Assembly (NCBI GenBank): GCA_023853785.1
Contig: JAJIRX010000778.1
Location: 1-34,844, forward strand
Source of the DNA: Psilocybe azurescens
Lineage: Eukaryota; Basidiomycota; Agaricomycetes; Agaricales; Agrocybaceae
Direction: 5' to 3'
Length of the DNA: 34,844 nt
Shown here: piece by piece, positions 33,401 through 34,844 of the stretch
How the letters are laid out: each line of letters opens with the position of its first letter
Position numbering within the stretch: position 1 is the stretch's first letter
Position numbers and translations under genes: made by a program
The notes under the pieces: model-generated
Database searches by the model: none
Seen by the model: only the letters and a program-made list of their open reading frames with translations
What the model was told of the DNA's origin: nothing

Positions 33401-34844
33401 CTTCAGATTCATTTGCCTGATCAACAAATGGTTACATGGAATGAAGACCAGGCACTAAATGTTCAGGAGGTTTTGGATCGCAATGCAGGCAAAGACACCA
33501 AGCTCACTGCTTATTTCAAAGCCAATATACAATATGAGGAAGCCAGAAATACTCTTTATCAGGATTTTCCTGCCAAATTTGTCTGGAAGGGAAAACAGCG
33601 CAAATGGGCTCCAAGACAGCGACAATTTGCAATTGGGAAGTATGTACTATGCTCATCCAAGTTCAGGAGAGCGCTTTTATCTCAGAACTCTGCTGACCTG
33701 TGTCAAGGTGCTACATCTTTGTTGATCTCCGAACAGTTGATGGCACTGTATATGAAACATTTCGTGAGGCCTGCATACATCGAGGACTTTTAGAGGATGA
33801 TAATGAGTGGAAGCAGTGTCTGGAAGAGGCTGGATATATGGCAAGTGGACGACAACCGCAATCTTTTTGTGACTATTCTTCGAGACTGCACACCATCAAA
33901 TCCTGCTGCACTCTGGGATCAATTTAAAGACAAGATTTGTGATGATCTGCGACATGCTCTTATCTCCAAACATATCCAACAAGACCCCACTGAAGCACAA
34001 GTGTTTGATTATGGCCTTTTCTCATTGACCAACTTCTTCGCACTACCAACAAAAAACTTGAAGAGTTTGCAGGAATGCCATTGCCTCAAGAAGATTGGGC
34101 TGCTGCTATAGGAAATAGATTGATTGCAGAGCAGAGAAACTATGACAGAGACAATCAATCTGTTCTGGCTCAACAGCGAATTCCTACTCTCAATCATGGG
34201 CAACGTTCAGCATTTGATACTATTGTGGCAGCAGTTGAAAGCAAGAGTGGTCAATGTTTCTTTCTTCATGGTCCAGGAGGTACAGGAAAAACTTATGTGT
34301 ACAACACTCTGTGCTACTTTCTGCGTGGTGAAGGAAAATAGTGCTTTGTGTGGCTTCATCTGGCATTGCATCTCTGCTTCTTATTGGTGGTCGGACATCA
34401 CATTCAACTTTCAAAATTCCTATCAACATTCATGAGGACTCTACATGCAGTATTGGTCGCACTTCTGATTTGGCAGAGCTTATTCAACACTGATTTGGTG
34501 ATATGGGATGAAGCTCCTATGCAAACCGTTATATTCATGAGGCTGTGGACCGCACTTTCAAGGATATCCGTAACTCTGACAAGCCATTTGGAGGACTTAC
34601 TGTTGTGTTTGGTGGAGACTTTAAACAAATTCTTCCTGTTGTTGTGAAAGGATCAAGAGCACAAATTGTTGGAGCATGCATGCAGGGTCACAACTTTGGG
34701 GACACATCAAAGTACTTAAGTTGACTGAGAATATGCATCTGAACATTGCACATGATGAAGAATGGAAATTTGCACAATGGCAGTTGGATATTGGTCTGGG
34801 AAAACATACAGATGAATCTGACAACACAACACTTCCTGATCATT
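30465..34844 (+). mobile_element. Helitron carrying a Rep/helicase gene, cut by the window end
   Basis: Rolling-circle transposon gene. Exons 30525-31116 and from 31169 encode a Pro/Ala/Leu-rich N-terminus with CXXC-like residues (VKCANCSALHWM). The Helitron-like N domain follows (GPYVFKVQGRLTHRAGSLLP; FLHPDHKLRTPEDVDSLISA). The HUH-type motif is GLPHMHM near 32828-32850, and AIKYIYKYVYKGHD carries the tyrosines. The helicase part has Walker A (GPGGTGKT, 34270-34293), Walker B (VIWDEAPM) and [12 protein letters not shown]. Frames shift many times (for example near 31955, 32268, 32824 and 33130), so the copy is disrupted or badly sequenced. A short intron (30467-30524) appears to split the start codon as AT/G, and a second lies at 31117-31168. 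Base composition is AT-rich with T-ending codons, unlike the neighbouring genes. Confidence 0.9.
30774..31104 (+). repeat. Internal duplication in the Helitron protein N-terminus
   Basis: Two copies (about 30774-30910 and 30972-31104) encode QPAMFNGVQYNNLPANLAQL and QPAIFNGIQYNNLPANLAEL. Each is followed by AVPPAPLP and an RG- or HR-type basic end. A Pro-Ala low-complexity linker separates them. Confidence 0.85.

Overview
The window looks like chromosomal DNA of an Agaricomycete-type basidiomycete. Genes on both strands carry many short introns (about 50-70 bp, mostly GT-AG). The families are typical of mushroom-forming fungi: NACHT NTPases of the Agaricomycete type, a seven-helix membrane protein family, a But2-like membrane protein, a BIM1-like secreted protein and a Helitron. 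No rRNA, tRNA or CRISPR was seen.

Positions 1-10,214 hold the main discovery candidate, a RiPP-like gene cluster resembling the ascomycete dikaritin (ustiloxin/phomopsin/asperipin) clusters. In order it contains a SAM methyltransferase (-), a TA-flanked inverted-repeat element, a type-3 copper tyrosinase-like enzyme (-), a UstYa/DUF3328 protein with both HxxHC motifs (+), a But2-like single-pass membrane protein (-), a BIM1/X325-like secreted copper protein (+), a secreted repetitive precursor (+) and a multipass membrane protein (-). The precursor (7040-8519) has a signal peptide followed by 13 copies of VAHVYGVD, each preceded by a Kex2-type KR/RR site. Ten copies sit singly in 48-nt phase-0 exons between unrelated introns. 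The inferred logic is secretion, Kex2 excision, and oxidative or cyclising modification around Tyr by the UstYa-like protein and tyrosinase, with possible methylation. The cluster may continue past the left edge.

Positions 10,000-20,200 are a duplicated, decaying stretch. It includes a ~0.95-kb segmental duplication carrying the 5' end of the membrane-protein gene, and a ~3.45-kb tandem duplication of a NACHT gene plus a small downstream gene. The first NACHT copy is a pseudogene and a third copy survives as a short relic.

Positions 20,400-28,600 carry prephenate dehydrogenase (TYR1, -), an MFS transporter of the Dal5/anion-cation symporter type (+) and a membrane-anchored cytochrome P450 (-). 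The last two could serve the cluster but lie beyond the duplicated stretch. Positions about 29,880-34,844 are a Helitron with a Rep/helicase gene cut by the window end.

A caution applies throughout. Many genes, including the probably essential TYR1, are broken by single-base shifts, often in homopolymers. I favour assembly or read indels as the main cause, so most frameshifted genes are called CDS rather than pseudogenes. Gene models were spliced by eye from intron signals and family conservation.
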